In this document: piece after piece, positions 51,232 to 64,000 of the stretch
Position numbering within the stretch: the stretch's first letter is position 1
How the letters are laid out: each line of letters begins with the position of its first letter
From: CALBPI01 sp039027435
GTDB lineage: Bacteria > Pseudomonadota > Gammaproteobacteria > Steroidobacterales > Woeseiaceae
Length of the DNA: 64,000 bases
Direction: 5' to 3'
NCBI GenBank assembly: GCA_039027435.1
Contig: JBCCKF010000005.1
Span: 199,320-263,319, forward strand
Notes under the pieces: model-generated
What the model saw: the letters and a program-made list of their open reading frames with translations, nothing else
Told to the model about the DNA's origin: nothing
The model's database searches: none
Program-made: the position numbers and the translations under genes

Positions 51232-51991
51232 CGAGACCCGAACCAAATACGTAGTCAGCCCATTCAAGGACGGTACGCCGCCCGGTCTGGAGATTGTTCA
51301 TCTCCATCCGCAAGGGTCGCCAGAATCGATCCACATAAAGCTCATGGCGTCCGGCACTCAGTGTTTTGAGGTGCGCTCCAGCGCGATCGTAATAGTCGAT
51401 CTTGAGAATGCGCAGGTGCTGCTGGTCAAGCCATGCGACCTGCCGCGAATAGCCTGATGTGCCGACGGGCAGTCGTTCGAGCTTGAACGCACTCTGGCCA
51501 TCGATGGTTTCGTCGCCCAGGTACCGATAGCGGTACTTTTCGATATCGTCGTTGCCAAGGTCTTCATAAGAGAATTCGCTCGACATGAACGCGCCTGAAC
51601 GATTTCGAGATGCGATGCGTTTGACGCGCTTTACGGCGGGCAGGTAGAGCCACTGATCATCGTCGCGGTCCGGATGACCGTGCGTCAGAAACGCGGTGCC
51701 ACGCACGTCGGCCGGATCCTCAAAAAACAACAAGGTCCGATCGCCGTCATCGCTGCGCTCCAGTGTGCGACTGCGCATTGCGCGAGTGACGCTGTTGCCG
51801 CGCCCGTCAAACAAGGTCATCGATAACGCGGCGCTCGTGTCGCCATACCCCTCGCCACGGCGATCCGCTTCCTCGGCAATCGCGCGACCGTTTTCCGCGG
51901 GGGAACGGTCCGGCGAGAAACCGGGGATATCAGCCGCACCCGCTACACCGTCCGGCAAAACCAGCAATGTAGCGAGCGCGAACAGTCTCAT
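51188..51991 (-). CDS. Outer-membrane lipoprotein-sorting (LolA-like) protein
   Basis: A 267-residue periplasmic protein with a cleavable signal (MRLFALATLLVLPDGVAGA). The mature domain matches the 'outer membrane lipoprotein-sorting protein' family related to LolA: SMTLFDGRGNSVTRAMRSRT, LLFFEDPADVRGTAFLTHG, DDQWLYLPAVKRVKRIASRN, FMSSEFSYEDLGNDDIEKYR and VAWLDQQHLRILKIDYYDR. These proteins usually accompany MMPL/RND exporters and a barrel, and may bind lipids. Here the partner upstream is an alanine symporter: the ATG at 51991 lies in an ATGA overlap with the symporter stop. Confidence 0.88.
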   Translation of the reverse strand: MRLFALATLLVLPDGVAGAADIPGFSPDRSPAENGRAIAEEADRRGEGYGDTSAALSMTLFDGRGNSVTRAMRSRTLERSDDGDRTLLFFEDPADVRGTAFLTHGHPDRDDDQWLYLPAVKRVKRIASRNRSGAFMSSEFSYEDLGNDDIEKYRYRYLGDETIDGQSAFKLERLPVGTSGYSRQVAWLDQQHLRILKIDYYDRAGAHLKTLSAGRHELYVDRFWRPLRMEMNNLQTGRRTVLEWADYVFGSGLDARDFEREALRDLR

Positions 51992-53673
51992 GACGTCGTG
52001 GAAGCGTTTTCCGCGTCGACTTCGCCGGACTTCAGGCGTGCGATATAAGCGTGATACGCGTTCATCGCCTTGTATCCCATGATCCACATGATCGGCACGT
52101 TAGCGAACAGCATCACGCCGGTGCCGACGCCCGTCATGTTGTCGAGGTCGACGTCGGTTTCGATCAGCCCGAAGGTGGCGAGAATAATGAGACCGCAGAA
52201 AACAATCTTGTAGGGCAATACCGATTTCTCACCCGCTAGATAGACCATGCCCTGTTCGCCGTAGTAACTCCACGAGATCATCGTCGAGATCGCAAACAGC
52301 CACGACGCGATGGTGACCAGCCACATGCCGAGTCCCGGTGTGACCGAGTCAAACGCCGCCGCCGTCATCGTTGCCCCAACATAGCTGGTGTACAAACCAA
52401 GATCGGTCATGGCAGGTCCGCCCTGACTTTCAAAAGGATCGAACTCAACCAGTGGTCCGGTGGGTCCTTCGACGATCGTCCCGGAAACTTTGTGCAGATT
52501 GTTGCCGGTACTCTGATTCGGATCCGCTTCGACGATTACATAGACCTGCGTGCCCACCTCAAGGACTTCATTGACCGGCGCAGGCGTCGATTCGATTTGC
52601 CAGACACCCTCACTGACTTTTGCGATAAAGGGCTCTGTCGTCATGACGCCATCTGCACTGCGGTTCCAGACACCGGTCGACAGAATGATCAACGCAGTGA
52701 AGGTGCACACCACAATTGTATCGATGAAGGGTTCCAGGCCAGCGACAACACCTTCACGCACAGGTTCGTCGGTTTTCGCCGCCGAGTGAGCGATGGGAGA
52801 GGAGCCTTGCCCGGCCTCGTTGGAGAACAGTGCTCGTTTCATGCCGATCAAGAATCCGTAGGCCACGGTGCCACCGATGAAGGCACCGGTCGCCTCTTGC
52901 GGATTGAATGCGCCGGTAATGATCAGCGCAAACATCGCTGGGATTTGATCCGCGTTCACGACCAGCACGTAGGTCCCTGCGATCAGATACAGCGCGACCA
53001 TGAACGGCACGAGCGTGCCGGCAACGGCGCCGATACGTTTGATGCCGCCGATAATCACAGAGCCCACGATGATCGCCAGGATGATGCCGGTGACAATGCT
53101 CGGTACACCAAAATACGCTTCGGTGATCTCGCCGACGTTCCACGCCTGGAACATGTTGCCGCCGGTGGCCGTCGATACGAGTAGGGTCAGACAGAAAATG
53201 ACGCCGATAGTTTTGCCAACGCCTGCCAACCCTGGGGCGATCTCCGGAAGCCCTTTGGTGATGACCCACATCGGTCCGCCATGCGGATTGTCCGGATCGT
53301 CGGTGTTGCGATAGAGCATCGAGAGCGTGACTTCCGTGATCTTGATCGCCATGCCAACCAGCCCGACAACCCACATCCAGAACACGGCCCCTGGACCACC
53401 CAGTGCAATCGCGAGTGCGACGCCACCGATATTGCCGAGCCCCACGGTGGCCGACAGTGCTGCCGACAACGCCTGAAAGTGGCTGATCGCGCCGGGGTCG
53501 TCCGGGTTGTCATACTTGCCGCGAACGACCGCGGTGCCATGGGTCAGTGCGCGATACTGGGCGAAGCCGCTCCAGATCGTGAACAGCACTCCCGTGCCGA
53601 GCAAGGTATAGAGCACCGGCTCAGCCCAAAGGATGCCATTCGACACCGCGAGAAAATTACTCAGTCCTTCCAT
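51988..53673 (-). CDS. Alanine/glycine:cation symporter (AGCS) with periplasmic insertion
   Basis: Sodium-coupled amino-acid uptake carrier of 561 residues, about 80-100 longer than usual. Family signatures are SATVGLGNIGGVALAIALGG near residue 72, AVFWMWVVGLVGMAIKITE near 95, NPHGGPMWVITKGLPEIAPG near 128, MKRALFSNEAGQGSSPIAHS near 275 and TMISWSYYGEQGMVYLAGEK near 475. The extra length lies between the helix LILSTGVWNRSADG and TDLGLYTSYVGATMTAAAFD (about residues 340-420), polar and beta-rich, predicted extracytoplasmic. First gene of a three-gene minus-strand set with LolA-like and barrel proteins. Confidence 0.92.
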   Translation of the reverse strand: MEGLSNFLAVSNGILWAEPVLYTLLGTGVLFTIWSGFAQYRALTHGTAVVRGKYDNPDDPGAISHFQALSAALSATVGLGNIGGVALAIALGGPGAVFWMWVVGLVGMAIKITEVTLSMLYRNTDDPDNPHGGPMWVITKGLPEIAPGLAGVGKTIGVIFCLTLLVSTATGGNMFQAWNVGEITEAYFGVPSIVTGIILAIIVGSVIIGGIKRIGAVAGTLVPFMVALYLIAGTYVLVVNADQIPAMFALIITGAFNPQEATGAFIGGTVAYGFLIGMKRALFSNEAGQGSSPIAHSAAKTDEPVREGVVAGLEPFIDTIVVCTFTALIILSTGVWNRSADGVMTTEPFIAKVSEGVWQIESTPAPVNEVLEVGTQVYVIVEADPNQSTGNNLHKVSGTIVEGPTGPLVEFDPFESQGGPAMTDLGLYTSYVGATMTAAAFDSVTPGLGMWLVTIASWLFAISTMISWSYYGEQGMVYLAGEKSVLPYKIVFCGLIILATFGLIETDVDLDNMTGVGTGVMLFANVPIMWIMGYKAMNAYHAYIARLKSGEVDAENASTTS

Positions 53674-53793
53674 TCCTCTCCCCAGATGGCAGCGCGCGCA
53701 CGCCTGCGGCCGCTGTGAGCCTTGTCATAATGAACGTGCGGTTGAAATCACAAAGCGCCAGAGTGTAGCAGACGACAAATCCGACGCTGCGCC

Positions 53794-55080
53794 TCAGCTC
53801 GCTGACAGGATCGCCGTGACACCCATGCCGCCGGCGGTGCAGATTGAAATCAGCCCGCGACCGCTCCCGCGCTCACTCAGCAACTTAGCCAAAGCTGAGA
53901 CAATGCGTCCCCCGGTCGCTGCGAACGGGTGTCCCATCGCGAGGCTGCCACCGCGAACATTCAGCTTGTCTCGATCGATGGGGCCGAGGGCCTGTTCCCT
54001 TCCCAGTCGCTCTTTGCAGAACTCGTCGGACTCCCACGCTTTCATCGTGGCGAGTGCCTGCGCGGCAAATGCCTCATGAATCTCGAACAGGTCGATGTGA
54101 TCAAACGTCAGATTGGCTTGCTTCAGCATTTCGGAAACCGCGTAGGCGGGTGCCATCAGCAGACCCTCGTCCTTCACGAATTCCACCGCTGCAACTTTGC
54201 AGAAATCGAGGTAGGCGAGTATTGGCAGGTTGTGCGCTCTCGCCCAGTCCTCGCTGGCGAGCAAAACGGCCGACGCACCGTCGGTGAGCGGTGTCGAGTT
54301 GCCGGCCGTCATCGTGCCCGTCGATGAACGGTCAAATGCTGGTTTCAACTTGGCGAGCTTCTCGAGCGAGCTGTCCGCGCGAATGTTGTTGTCGCGCGCA
54401 AGACCTGAGTGAGCAACTACGAGGTCATCGTAGAATCCCGACTCCCAGGCTTCATGAGCTCGCTGGTGGCTAACGAGCGCAAGCGCGTCTTGTTCCTCGC
54501 GGCTGATCGACCACGCTTTCGCCGTGATTTCCGTGCTCTCACCCATTGACAGTCCGGTGCGCGGCTCGCCCACGCCTGGTAGCTCCGGTTTGAAATGCCG
54601 TGGACGAAGACCTAACCACGGTTTGATGCGCTCGCCGAGTGAGCGGGCCCGATAAGCTTGCATCATGATGCTGCGGTACTCATCGGGGTAGACGATCGGT
54701 GGATCGCTAACCGTGTCACAGCCGCCGCCGATGCCGGCCTCGATCTGCCCGAGCGCGATCTTGTTGGCCACCATCACACATCCGGACAGGCTGGTGCCGC
54801 AGGCACGCTGTAAATCAAACGCGGGTGTTTGTGGTGCCAGACCTGATGAAAGCGTTGCCTCGCGTGCGAGATTCCAGTCGCGCGAGTGCTTCAGCACTGC
54901 ACCGAGCGCAACCTCACCGAGCAGCTTGCCTTCGAGGTCAAATTTGTCGACCAGTGCTTTCAACGTGGCCGACATCATGTCCAGATTGCTTTGATCCTTG
55001 TATGCGGTGTGGCTACGTGCAAAGGGAATGCGTGTGCCACCCACGATCGCGACGCGTCGTGATGTTCCGTCGTGCAGCAT
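53794..55080 (-). CDS. Acetyl-CoA C-acyltransferase (thiolase, FadI-like)
   Basis: Thiolase of 428 residues that cleaves or condenses beta-ketoacyl-CoA. The acyl-accepting Cys is in LQRACGTSLSGCVMVANK near residue 95; the other catalytic residues are in EIHEAFAAQALA near 335, GGSLAMGHPFAATGGR near 378 (His) and ICTAGGMGVTAIL near 415 (Cys-equivalent position: CTAGGMG). The length and the DWNLAREATL and SMGESTEITAKAW features are closer to FadI-type trifunctional thiolases than to short PhaA. ATG 55080 gives the normal N-terminus. Divergent from the MATE gene. No FadJ partner is in the window. Confidence 0.92.
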   Translation of the reverse strand: MLHDGTSRRVAIVGGTRIPFARSHTAYKDQSNLDMMSATLKALVDKFDLEGKLLGEVALGAVLKHSRDWNLAREATLSSGLAPQTPAFDLQRACGTSLSGCVMVANKIALGQIEAGIGGGCDTVSDPPIVYPDEYRSIMMQAYRARSLGERIKPWLGLRPRHFKPELPGVGEPRTGLSMGESTEITAKAWSISREEQDALALVSHQRAHEAWESGFYDDLVVAHSGLARDNNIRADSSLEKLAKLKPAFDRSSTGTMTAGNSTPLTDGASAVLLASEDWARAHNLPILAYLDFCKVAAVEFVKDEGLLMAPAYAVSEMLKQANLTFDHIDLFEIHEAFAAQALATMKAWESDEFCKERLGREQALGPIDRDKLNVRGGSLAMGHPFAATGGRIVSALAKLLSERGSGRGLISICTAGGMGVTAILSAS

Positions 55081-55162
55081 GTTGTGCTCCGTTGGATTGT
55101 CCCGGCGCAAGCGTACCAAAAGCGGCTGCCAGCGTATGGCTTACGCGTGCTACGCTTCGCGC

Positions 55163-56548
55163 ATGTCTACCCACCAAGGCCCACAGTCGCACGCGTTTGC
55201 GAACGAATTGCTGCGCCTGATAAAGCTCGCGGCACCGTTGATCGTCAACAATCTCGCTCTGGCCGGGATGGGTTTTGCAGACACTGTAATGTCCGGTGAG
55301 ATCGGAGCGACGACGCTCGCGGCCGTCGGCGTTGGATCCAGCGTCTGGATGCTGTGCTTTTTGATGGCGCTCGGAATTCTGATGGCGATTTCGCCGCTCG
55401 GAGCACGCCACGTCGGCGGCGGACGACCGACTGAGGTTGGGCGCTATGCCCGCCAAGGTCTATGGCTGGCTTTGGGATTAGCTGCACTCATTTTCGTGAG
55501 CGTTCGCTTTGGCGCGCGCCCGTTCGTCTACACGATTGGTATTGATCCGGAATTTCGCGACCTCACCGTCGAGTACCTGCAAGCGATTTGTCTTGGCGCG
55601 CCGGCCATATGCCTGTACCTGGTGCTGCGCTACACCACGGAAGCGGTTGGGCGCACGCTACCGATCATGGTGGTCTCGATCATCGGGCTGGTCGTTAACG
55701 TGGTCGGCAACTACGCCTTCATGTTTGGCAATCTCGGTGCGCCCGCTCTGGGTGCGAAGGGGGCGGGAATTGCGAGCGCGATCATGATGTGGTCGATGTT
55801 GATTTTCTTGCTCTTGCACATGGCGACGAGCCGGCACTACCGGCCCTATCGTTTATTCGCGTTTGGCGGTGGACCGCGGGGCGGCTATTTGCGCGAGATC
55901 ATCGGGCTTGGTGTCCCGATCATGGTGAGCGTACTCGCCGAGGCCGGTTTGTTCGCAGCGGTATCGCTGATCATGGGCAAGCTTTCGGCAAGCATCGCAG
56001 CAGCCCACCAGGTCGCGCTGAATTACGCGTCCACCATGTTCATGATTCCCATGGGACTGAATTCGGCGATTACCGTGCTCGTGAGCAACGCGATCGGCCG
56101 CAACGAGATCGCGCTGGCGCGCATGCGGGGGTATCTCGGGATAGGCGTGTGCGGTGCCTTCATGGCTGTGTCTGCCACCTTCATGCTGGTGTTCAGCGAC
56201 TCGATTGTGAATCTCTATTCACGCGATGGTGAAGTGCAAGCAATCGCGCTGTCGTTGCTGTTCGTCGCCGCGGTATTCCAGATTTCTGATGGCATCCAGG
56301 TCGGCGCGGCGGGCGCGCTGCGTGGTTTGCAGGACACCAAGGTTCCCATGTTCCTGACGACGCTCTCATATTGGGTCATCGCATTTCCGCTAGCCTACTC
56401 GGCGGCTCTGACGATGCGCTTGTCGCCCGCCATGATCTGGAGTGGCTTTGTCGTCGGACTCACTGTTTCGGCGGTGCTGCTGGTCAGTCGCTATCGCTGG
56501 GTATCTCAGCAAACAGACAGGCTCACGGCGCTGGCGGAGCAGGCTTAA
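55163..56548 (+). CDS. MATE-family multidrug efflux transporter
   Basis: Inner-membrane cation/drug antiporter of the NorM type. ATG 55163 gives 461 residues with about 12 hydrophobic segments in two homologous halves. Family features include LAAPLIVNNLALAGMGFADT near 18-37, VMSGEIGATTLAAVGVGSS near 38, ALGAKGAGIASAIMMWSML near 205 and AAAHQVALNYASTMFMIPMG near 280. The first half's AGMGFADTVM matches the NorM substrate-path region. The frame is open further upstream but that overlaps the divergent thiolase start. Specificity unknown. Confidence 0.93.
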   Translation: MSTHQGPQSHAFANELLRLIKLAAPLIVNNLALAGMGFADTVMSGEIGATTLAAVGVGSSVWMLCFLMALGILMAISPLGARHVGGGRPTEVGRYARQGLWLALGLAALIFVSVRFGARPFVYTIGIDPEFRDLTVEYLQAICLGAPAICLYLVLRYTTEAVGRTLPIMVVSIIGLVVNVVGNYAFMFGNLGAPALGAKGAGIASAIMMWSMLIFLLLHMATSRHYRPYRLFAFGGGPRGGYLREIIGLGVPIMVSVLAEAGLFAAVSLIMGKLSASIAAAHQVALNYASTMFMIPMGLNSAITVLVSNAIGRNEIALARMRGYLGIGVCGAFMAVSATFMLVFSDSIVNLYSRDGEVQAIALSLLFVAAVFQISDGIQVGAAGALRGLQDTKVPMFLTTLSYWVIAFPLAYSAALTMRLSPAMIWSGFVVGLTVSAVLLVSRYRWVSQQTDRLTALAEQA

Positions 56549-57177
56549 TCGGACGCCGATTGACCGAAGTCTGGAGCATCCTGCAGGTATTCGCGCTCGA
56601 GCTCCGTGCTCTCCCGGCCGAGAATCGCGTTGCGATGCGGGAAGCGACCGAATTGAGCGATGATGTCGCGGTGCAGCTCCGCAAAATCTGCGAAAGTCTC
56701 AAACGTATCGAGTTCCGTGCCACTGACGGATTCGGCGAGACTGCGGAACACCGCGACCGACTTCTCCTGAACTTTTCGAGACTCGACATGCTGCATGGGC
56801 ATGTAAAAAAACGCGCGCTTCAGCGGCGGTAGTTCTTTGTCATGACCGGCGATCGCGCCTTCGACGCACAACTTGAGTGCCTCCCGGTCGAGCGCAAACG
56901 CTTCGGGCTTGCCGCGATAGATGTTGCGCCGAAACTGATCGATCAACAGGATCAATGCCAGGCGACCCTCAGCGGTTTCGGCCCATCGGTTCAACTTACC
57001 TTCAGAGGCATCGCTGATCAGCTTGCCGAATTTATGGCGGATCTGGATATCGAGCTCCGGATCTTCTCCGAACCAGAATTCCATCCGTGCATCGATGCCC
57101 GGCGCGTCGTGTTCTCTCGCGCTGAACCATAACGCCAGCACATCTTCCATGATCGATTGGTCGTCATCGGTGTCCAT
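56545..57177 (-). CDS. DUF924 family protein
   Basis: A 210-residue soluble helical protein. It matches DUF924 (COG3803): DVLALWFSAREHDAPGIDAR, MEFWFGEDPELDIQIRHKFG, RLALILLIDQFRRNIYRGKP near 75, LPPLKRAFFYMPMQHVES near 122 and QFGRFPHRNAILGRESTELE near 180. No enzymatic role is established. ATG 57177 is chosen over a TTG at 57228, which falls inside the next gene. Convergent with MATE (4-bp overlap) and divergent from the lipoprotein at 57222. Confidence 0.92.
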   Translation of the reverse strand: MDTDDDQSIMEDVLALWFSAREHDAPGIDARMEFWFGEDPELDIQIRHKFGKLISDASEGKLNRWAETAEGRLALILLIDQFRRNIYRGKPEAFALDREALKLCVEGAIAGHDKELPPLKRAFFYMPMQHVESRKVQEKSVAVFRSLAESVSGTELDTFETFADFAELHRDIIAQFGRFPHRNAILGRESTELEREYLQDAPDFGQSASD

Positions 57178-57221
57178 TCCGTTATTCTGACAGAAAGCGC
57201 ATGGGATAAGGAGCACTGTCG

Positions 57222-57659
57222 ATGCCAAGGATTTTGCTAGGTGTGTTGGCGATGTGGCTGGTTGGCTGCGGCGGCGGCGAGACGCCAGAGCAGTTGATCC
57301 GAGAGCGAATCAACCAGATGGCCGAGGCGGTCGAGGAACGTGATGTTGGGGATTTTGCTTCGGGAATCGCGGAGGACTACCGCGATCTCGATGGCAACAG
57401 CCGGGACGATGTCGTGCGTCAGATACGCCAGATTTTTCTGATCACAAACTCTCTGTCGGTGACGACATTTGTGGAGTCGATTGAAATCGTCTCCGATGAG
57501 TTCGCGCTGGCGACGGTTAGAGTGCTCGTGACCGATGTCGATATTCGTCGTTTCCAGATCGACGGTGAGGGCCTGACGTTCGAGTTGGAGTTCGTACTTG
57601 ACGGGGACGATTGGTTGGTCTCAAGCGCGAACACGTCGGCTCAATTTATGAGGTTGTGA
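57222..57659 (+). CDS. Small lipoprotein with NTF2/SnoaL-like domain
   Basis: A 145-residue lipoprotein. The signal peptide ends in the lipobox WLVGC near residue 16. The mature domain starts with EQLIRERINQMAEAVEERDV and continues as an alpha-plus-beta cone with alternating strands (DEFALATVRVLVTDVDIRRF, FELEFVLDGDDWLVSSANT), like NTF2/SnoaL folds used for ligand binding. AAGGAG lies 8 nt before the ATG. Ligand and role are unknown. It may share a transcript with the next lipoprotein gene 77 bp downstream. Confidence 0.85.
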   Translation: MPRILLGVLAMWLVGCGGGETPEQLIRERINQMAEAVEERDVGDFASGIAEDYRDLDGNSRDDVVRQIRQIFLITNSLSVTTFVESIEIVSDEFALATVRVLVTDVDIRRFQIDGEGLTFELEFVLDGDDWLVSSANTSAQFMRL

Positions 57660-57736
57660 TCCGCGTGCTTGCTTTTGCGAGCGTTCGACAGTACTTAATC
57701 AACCCTGCGAAATCATCACTACCCGAGGGTGTCACG

Positions 57737-58012
57737 ATGAGAGGTTTCTTGGTGTTAGGTCTGGCGGTCGGTCTTACGGCCTGTGGTGGCGACGAGGCGC
57801 CTAGCGCTGCGTCAACCACTGTCGAGGACGCAGCGCCTACCGATGTGGTCGAGATACAAGCCCCGGAGCCCGAGTACACGATCGATCAGGTCGGTCGCAT
57901 CGGCCGCGAGCAAGAGGTCATGGAGGCTCCAGTGACGACTGAAGCTGTGCCTGAACAAGCTGACGATCCGGCATCCGTCATTCAGGCAACGCCGTCAGAC
58001 GACGAATCCTGA
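57737..58012 (+). CDS. Small acidic lipoprotein
   Basis: A 91-residue lipoprotein from ATG 57737. The signal peptide FLVLGLAVGLTAC gives a mature N-terminus CGGDE. The remaining 75 residues are acidic, Pro/Ala/Glu-rich and probably disordered, with a short YTIDQVGRIGREQEVMEAP segment as the only ordered-looking part. No recognised family. The frame is open from 57611 but the upstream part overlaps the previous gene. Confidence 0.75.
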   Translation: MRGFLVLGLAVGLTACGGDEAPSAASTTVEDAAPTDVVEIQAPEPEYTIDQVGRIGREQEVMEAPVTTEAVPEQADDPASVIQATPSDDES

Positions 58013-58020
58013 CCGATTCA

Positions 58021-58058
58021 GTGCAGTGGTTGCGTTCGTAACCGTTGGCGCACTGCAC
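58021..58058 (+). terminator. Inverted repeat after the small lipoprotein gene, possible terminator
   Basis: GTGCAGTG (58021-58028) and CACTGCAC (58051-58058) are exact inverted repeats around a 22-nt loop that itself contains GGTT/AACC. It starts 9 bp after the stop at 58012. Only a short CATTT follows, so termination is uncertain. The rest of the gap to gltB (58059-58211) shows no clear gene; a gltB promoter is expected there but no strong box pair was seen. Confidence 0.45.
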
Positions 58059-58211
58059 CATTTAATGGCATAACTATGCGGTAACCCGCGCCCGCACACT
58101 CGTGCGCCGGAGCTGCGCTTGCAGCAGCGGGTCTATCCGAGGGCCGATCAGTACGCGATGATCGAGAAGCGCGTGCGGCCTTCGTGTCCGTCGGTTTTAT
58201 TGAAGGAGCCT

Positions 58212-62680
<4,469 letters not shown>

Positions 62681-62681
<1 letters not shown>

Positions 62682-63880
62682 TGGCAGAGTTTCCGCTTCA
62701 GTTTCTTGAGATTCCGCGGCGTGATCCGGACAAGGAACCTGCAGAGTCCCGCGTGCATCACTACAACGAGATCTACGGTCAGTTTAGTGCGGAAGAAGCT
62801 TCCGATCAGGCCGGGCGATGCCTGAACTGCGGCAACCCCTACTGCGAATGGAAATGCCCGGTCCACAACTACATTCCCAACTGGCTGAACCTGATCCGTG
62901 AGGGCAACATCCTCGAGGCGGCAGAGCTCTCGCACCAGACCAACTCTCTGCCTGAAGTGTGCGGTCGGGTGTGTCCGCAGGACCGCCTGTGTGAGGGCGC
63001 CTGCACGCTCAATGATGGCCTTGGTGCTGTCAGTATTGGCAACATCGAAAAGTACATCACTGACGAGGCACTGAAGCTCGGTTGGAAACCCGATCTTTCG
63101 CATGTCGTTCCCACGGGGCGTCGCGTTGCGGTGGTCGGTGCCGGGCCGGCAGGGTTGGCTGCGGCCGACGTCCTCGCGCGGCATGGTGTTGAAGCGACGG
63201 TGTTCGATGCCTACCCGGAAATCGGTGGTCTTCTGACCTATGGCATTCCGCCCTTCAAGCTCGAGAAGGAAATTGTGCGTAAGCGTCGTGAGCTTCTGGA
63301 AGGTATGGGCATCAAGTTCGTGCTGAACACGCGGATCGGCGAGGACATTCCGTTCGAAAAGCTCGAATCGGAGTACGACGCTGTGTTCCTCGGTATGGGC
63401 ACCTACACCTATGTGCGTGGCGGCTTCCCTGGCGAGGACATGCCAGGTGTTTTTGACGCGCTGCCGTTCCTGGTGTCAAACGTCTATCGCACTATGGAGG
63501 AGCACAAACGCGTCATTCCAGGTATGAACCTTGCGGGCAAGCGAGTGGTCGTGCTCGGGGGCGGTGATACGGGCATGGACTGTAATCGCACGGCGTTGCG
63601 ACAGGGCGCCGCTTCGGTCACCTGTGCGTATCGGCGCGACGAACAAAACATGCCGGGCTCACGACGCGAGGTCCGCAACGCTCGCGAGGAAGGGGCGAAT
63701 TTCCTGTTCAATCGTCAGCCAGTGGAAATCATCGGCACCGACCATGTGACCGGCGTGAAGGTCGTGACGACCCAGCTTGGTGCACCCGACGCCGGCGGCC
63801 GCCGGCGACCGGAGCCCGTGCCAGGCAGCGAAGAGATTCTTCCGGCGGATGCCGTCATCATCGCGTCTTTGGATACCTGA
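62681..63880 (+). CDS. gltD: Glutamate synthase small subunit, 3' end broken by inverted duplication
   Basis: Beta subunit of GOGAT, which passes NADPH electrons to GltB. The N-terminal 4Fe-4S cysteines are in CLNCGNPYCEWKCPVHN near residue 47 and CGRVCPQDRLCEGACTL near 92; the FAD loop is VAVVGAGPAGLAAADVLARH near 148 and the NADPH loop VVVLGGGDTGMDCNR near 288. The family is usually about 470-490 residues, but here the frame stops after 399. The true sequence is lost after Ala394 (codon at 63863-63865). The missing continuation, AFGFRPNPAEWFGSH and so on, is found on the minus strand at 63950-63867. The last four codons are therefore an artefact of the rearrangement. Confidence 0.9.
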
Positions 63881-64000
63881 ACACGTCCGTCCTCTGAGGT
63901 AAGCACCGAGTGTGAGCCAAACCACTCGGCAGGATTCGGACGAAAACCAAACGCGATGATGACGGCATCCGCCGGAAGAATCTCTTCGCTGCCTGGCACG
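63817..64000. repeat. Foldback inverted duplication inside gltD at the window edge
   Basis: Bases 63817-63866 are the exact reverse complement of 63951-64000 (50 bp). The 84-bp loop, 63867-63950, read on the minus strand continues the gltD coding sequence in frame. So the strand switches at about 63866 and the sequence then runs back along gltD on the other strand. The right arm reaches the window edge and may be longer. Confidence 0.92.

Overview
The window is chromosomal DNA of a moderately GC-rich gammaproteobacterium. Every long reading frame has its best family match in conserved gammaproteobacterial housekeeping genes. Supporting signs are an Mg-type HemB as in Pseudomonas, NtrYX, the dprA/lysM - def/fmt/rsmB divergent block, SPOR and LysM envelope proteins, and Lol-type lipoproteins. 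I cannot name the genus; an uncultured, possibly marine, free-living lineage is a guess. No rRNA, tRNA, CRISPR array, prophage, transposase or insertion sequence was seen. Coding density is high, with many 1-8 bp stop/start overlaps and many GTG or TTG starts.

Layout. 1-5.7 kb: an ABC exporter running off the left edge, a small conserved protein, an ArsB/SLC13-type permease with RCK_C domains, and a DUF885 lipoprotein. 5.7-13.15 kb: a complete, unfused trp operon (E-G-D-C-F-B-A) preceded by a leader peptide with tandem Trp codons and an attenuator; it continues into a DUF2007 zinc-ribbon gene and panD. 13.15-25.1 kb: HD phosphohydrolase, oligopeptidase A diverging from glutathione reductase, a four-repeat DUF4397 lipoprotein, aroE, hemB, an ECF sigma factor with a DUF3379 partner, tag, a lipase-like hydrolase and hemF. 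25.2-31.7 kb (minus): an exported methyltransferase-like lipoprotein, topA, smg, dprA and a LysM lipoprotein. 31.9-39.3 kb (plus): def, fmt, rsmB, DUF4390, ntrY, ntrX and an ACT-domain gene. 39.3-45.1 kb (minus): a CapA-like lipoprotein, a SPOR protein, argS and priA. A 388-bp gap with DnaA boxes separates priA from an HNH nuclease and a flap endonuclease. 47-57 kb: VOC-like protein, hemH, two small proteins, a beta-barrel / LolA-like / alanine symporter set, thiolase, MATE transporter and DUF924. 57.2-64 kb: two small lipoproteins and gltBD.

Biology. The window covers tryptophan synthesis with its control, three heme steps (hemB, hemF, hemH), beta-alanine supply (panD), glutamate synthesis (gltBD) next to nitrogen two-component genes elsewhere in the window, and translation start/finish functions (def, fmt, rsmB, argS). 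The gene set (tag, hemF, aroE, smg, dprA, lysM, def, fmt, rsmB, trpBA) is one that lies near oriC in Pseudomonas, so the window may be origin-proximal.

The most notable observations are the trp attenuator with an operator-like repeat around its promoter, a degenerate NtrX that has lost its sigma54-activation motifs, a DnaA-box cluster next to priA, a 28-bp perfect palindrome upstream of hemF, a symporter/LolA-like/barrel gene set, and a foldback inverted duplication that breaks gltD at the right edge and is probably an assembly or amplification artefact.
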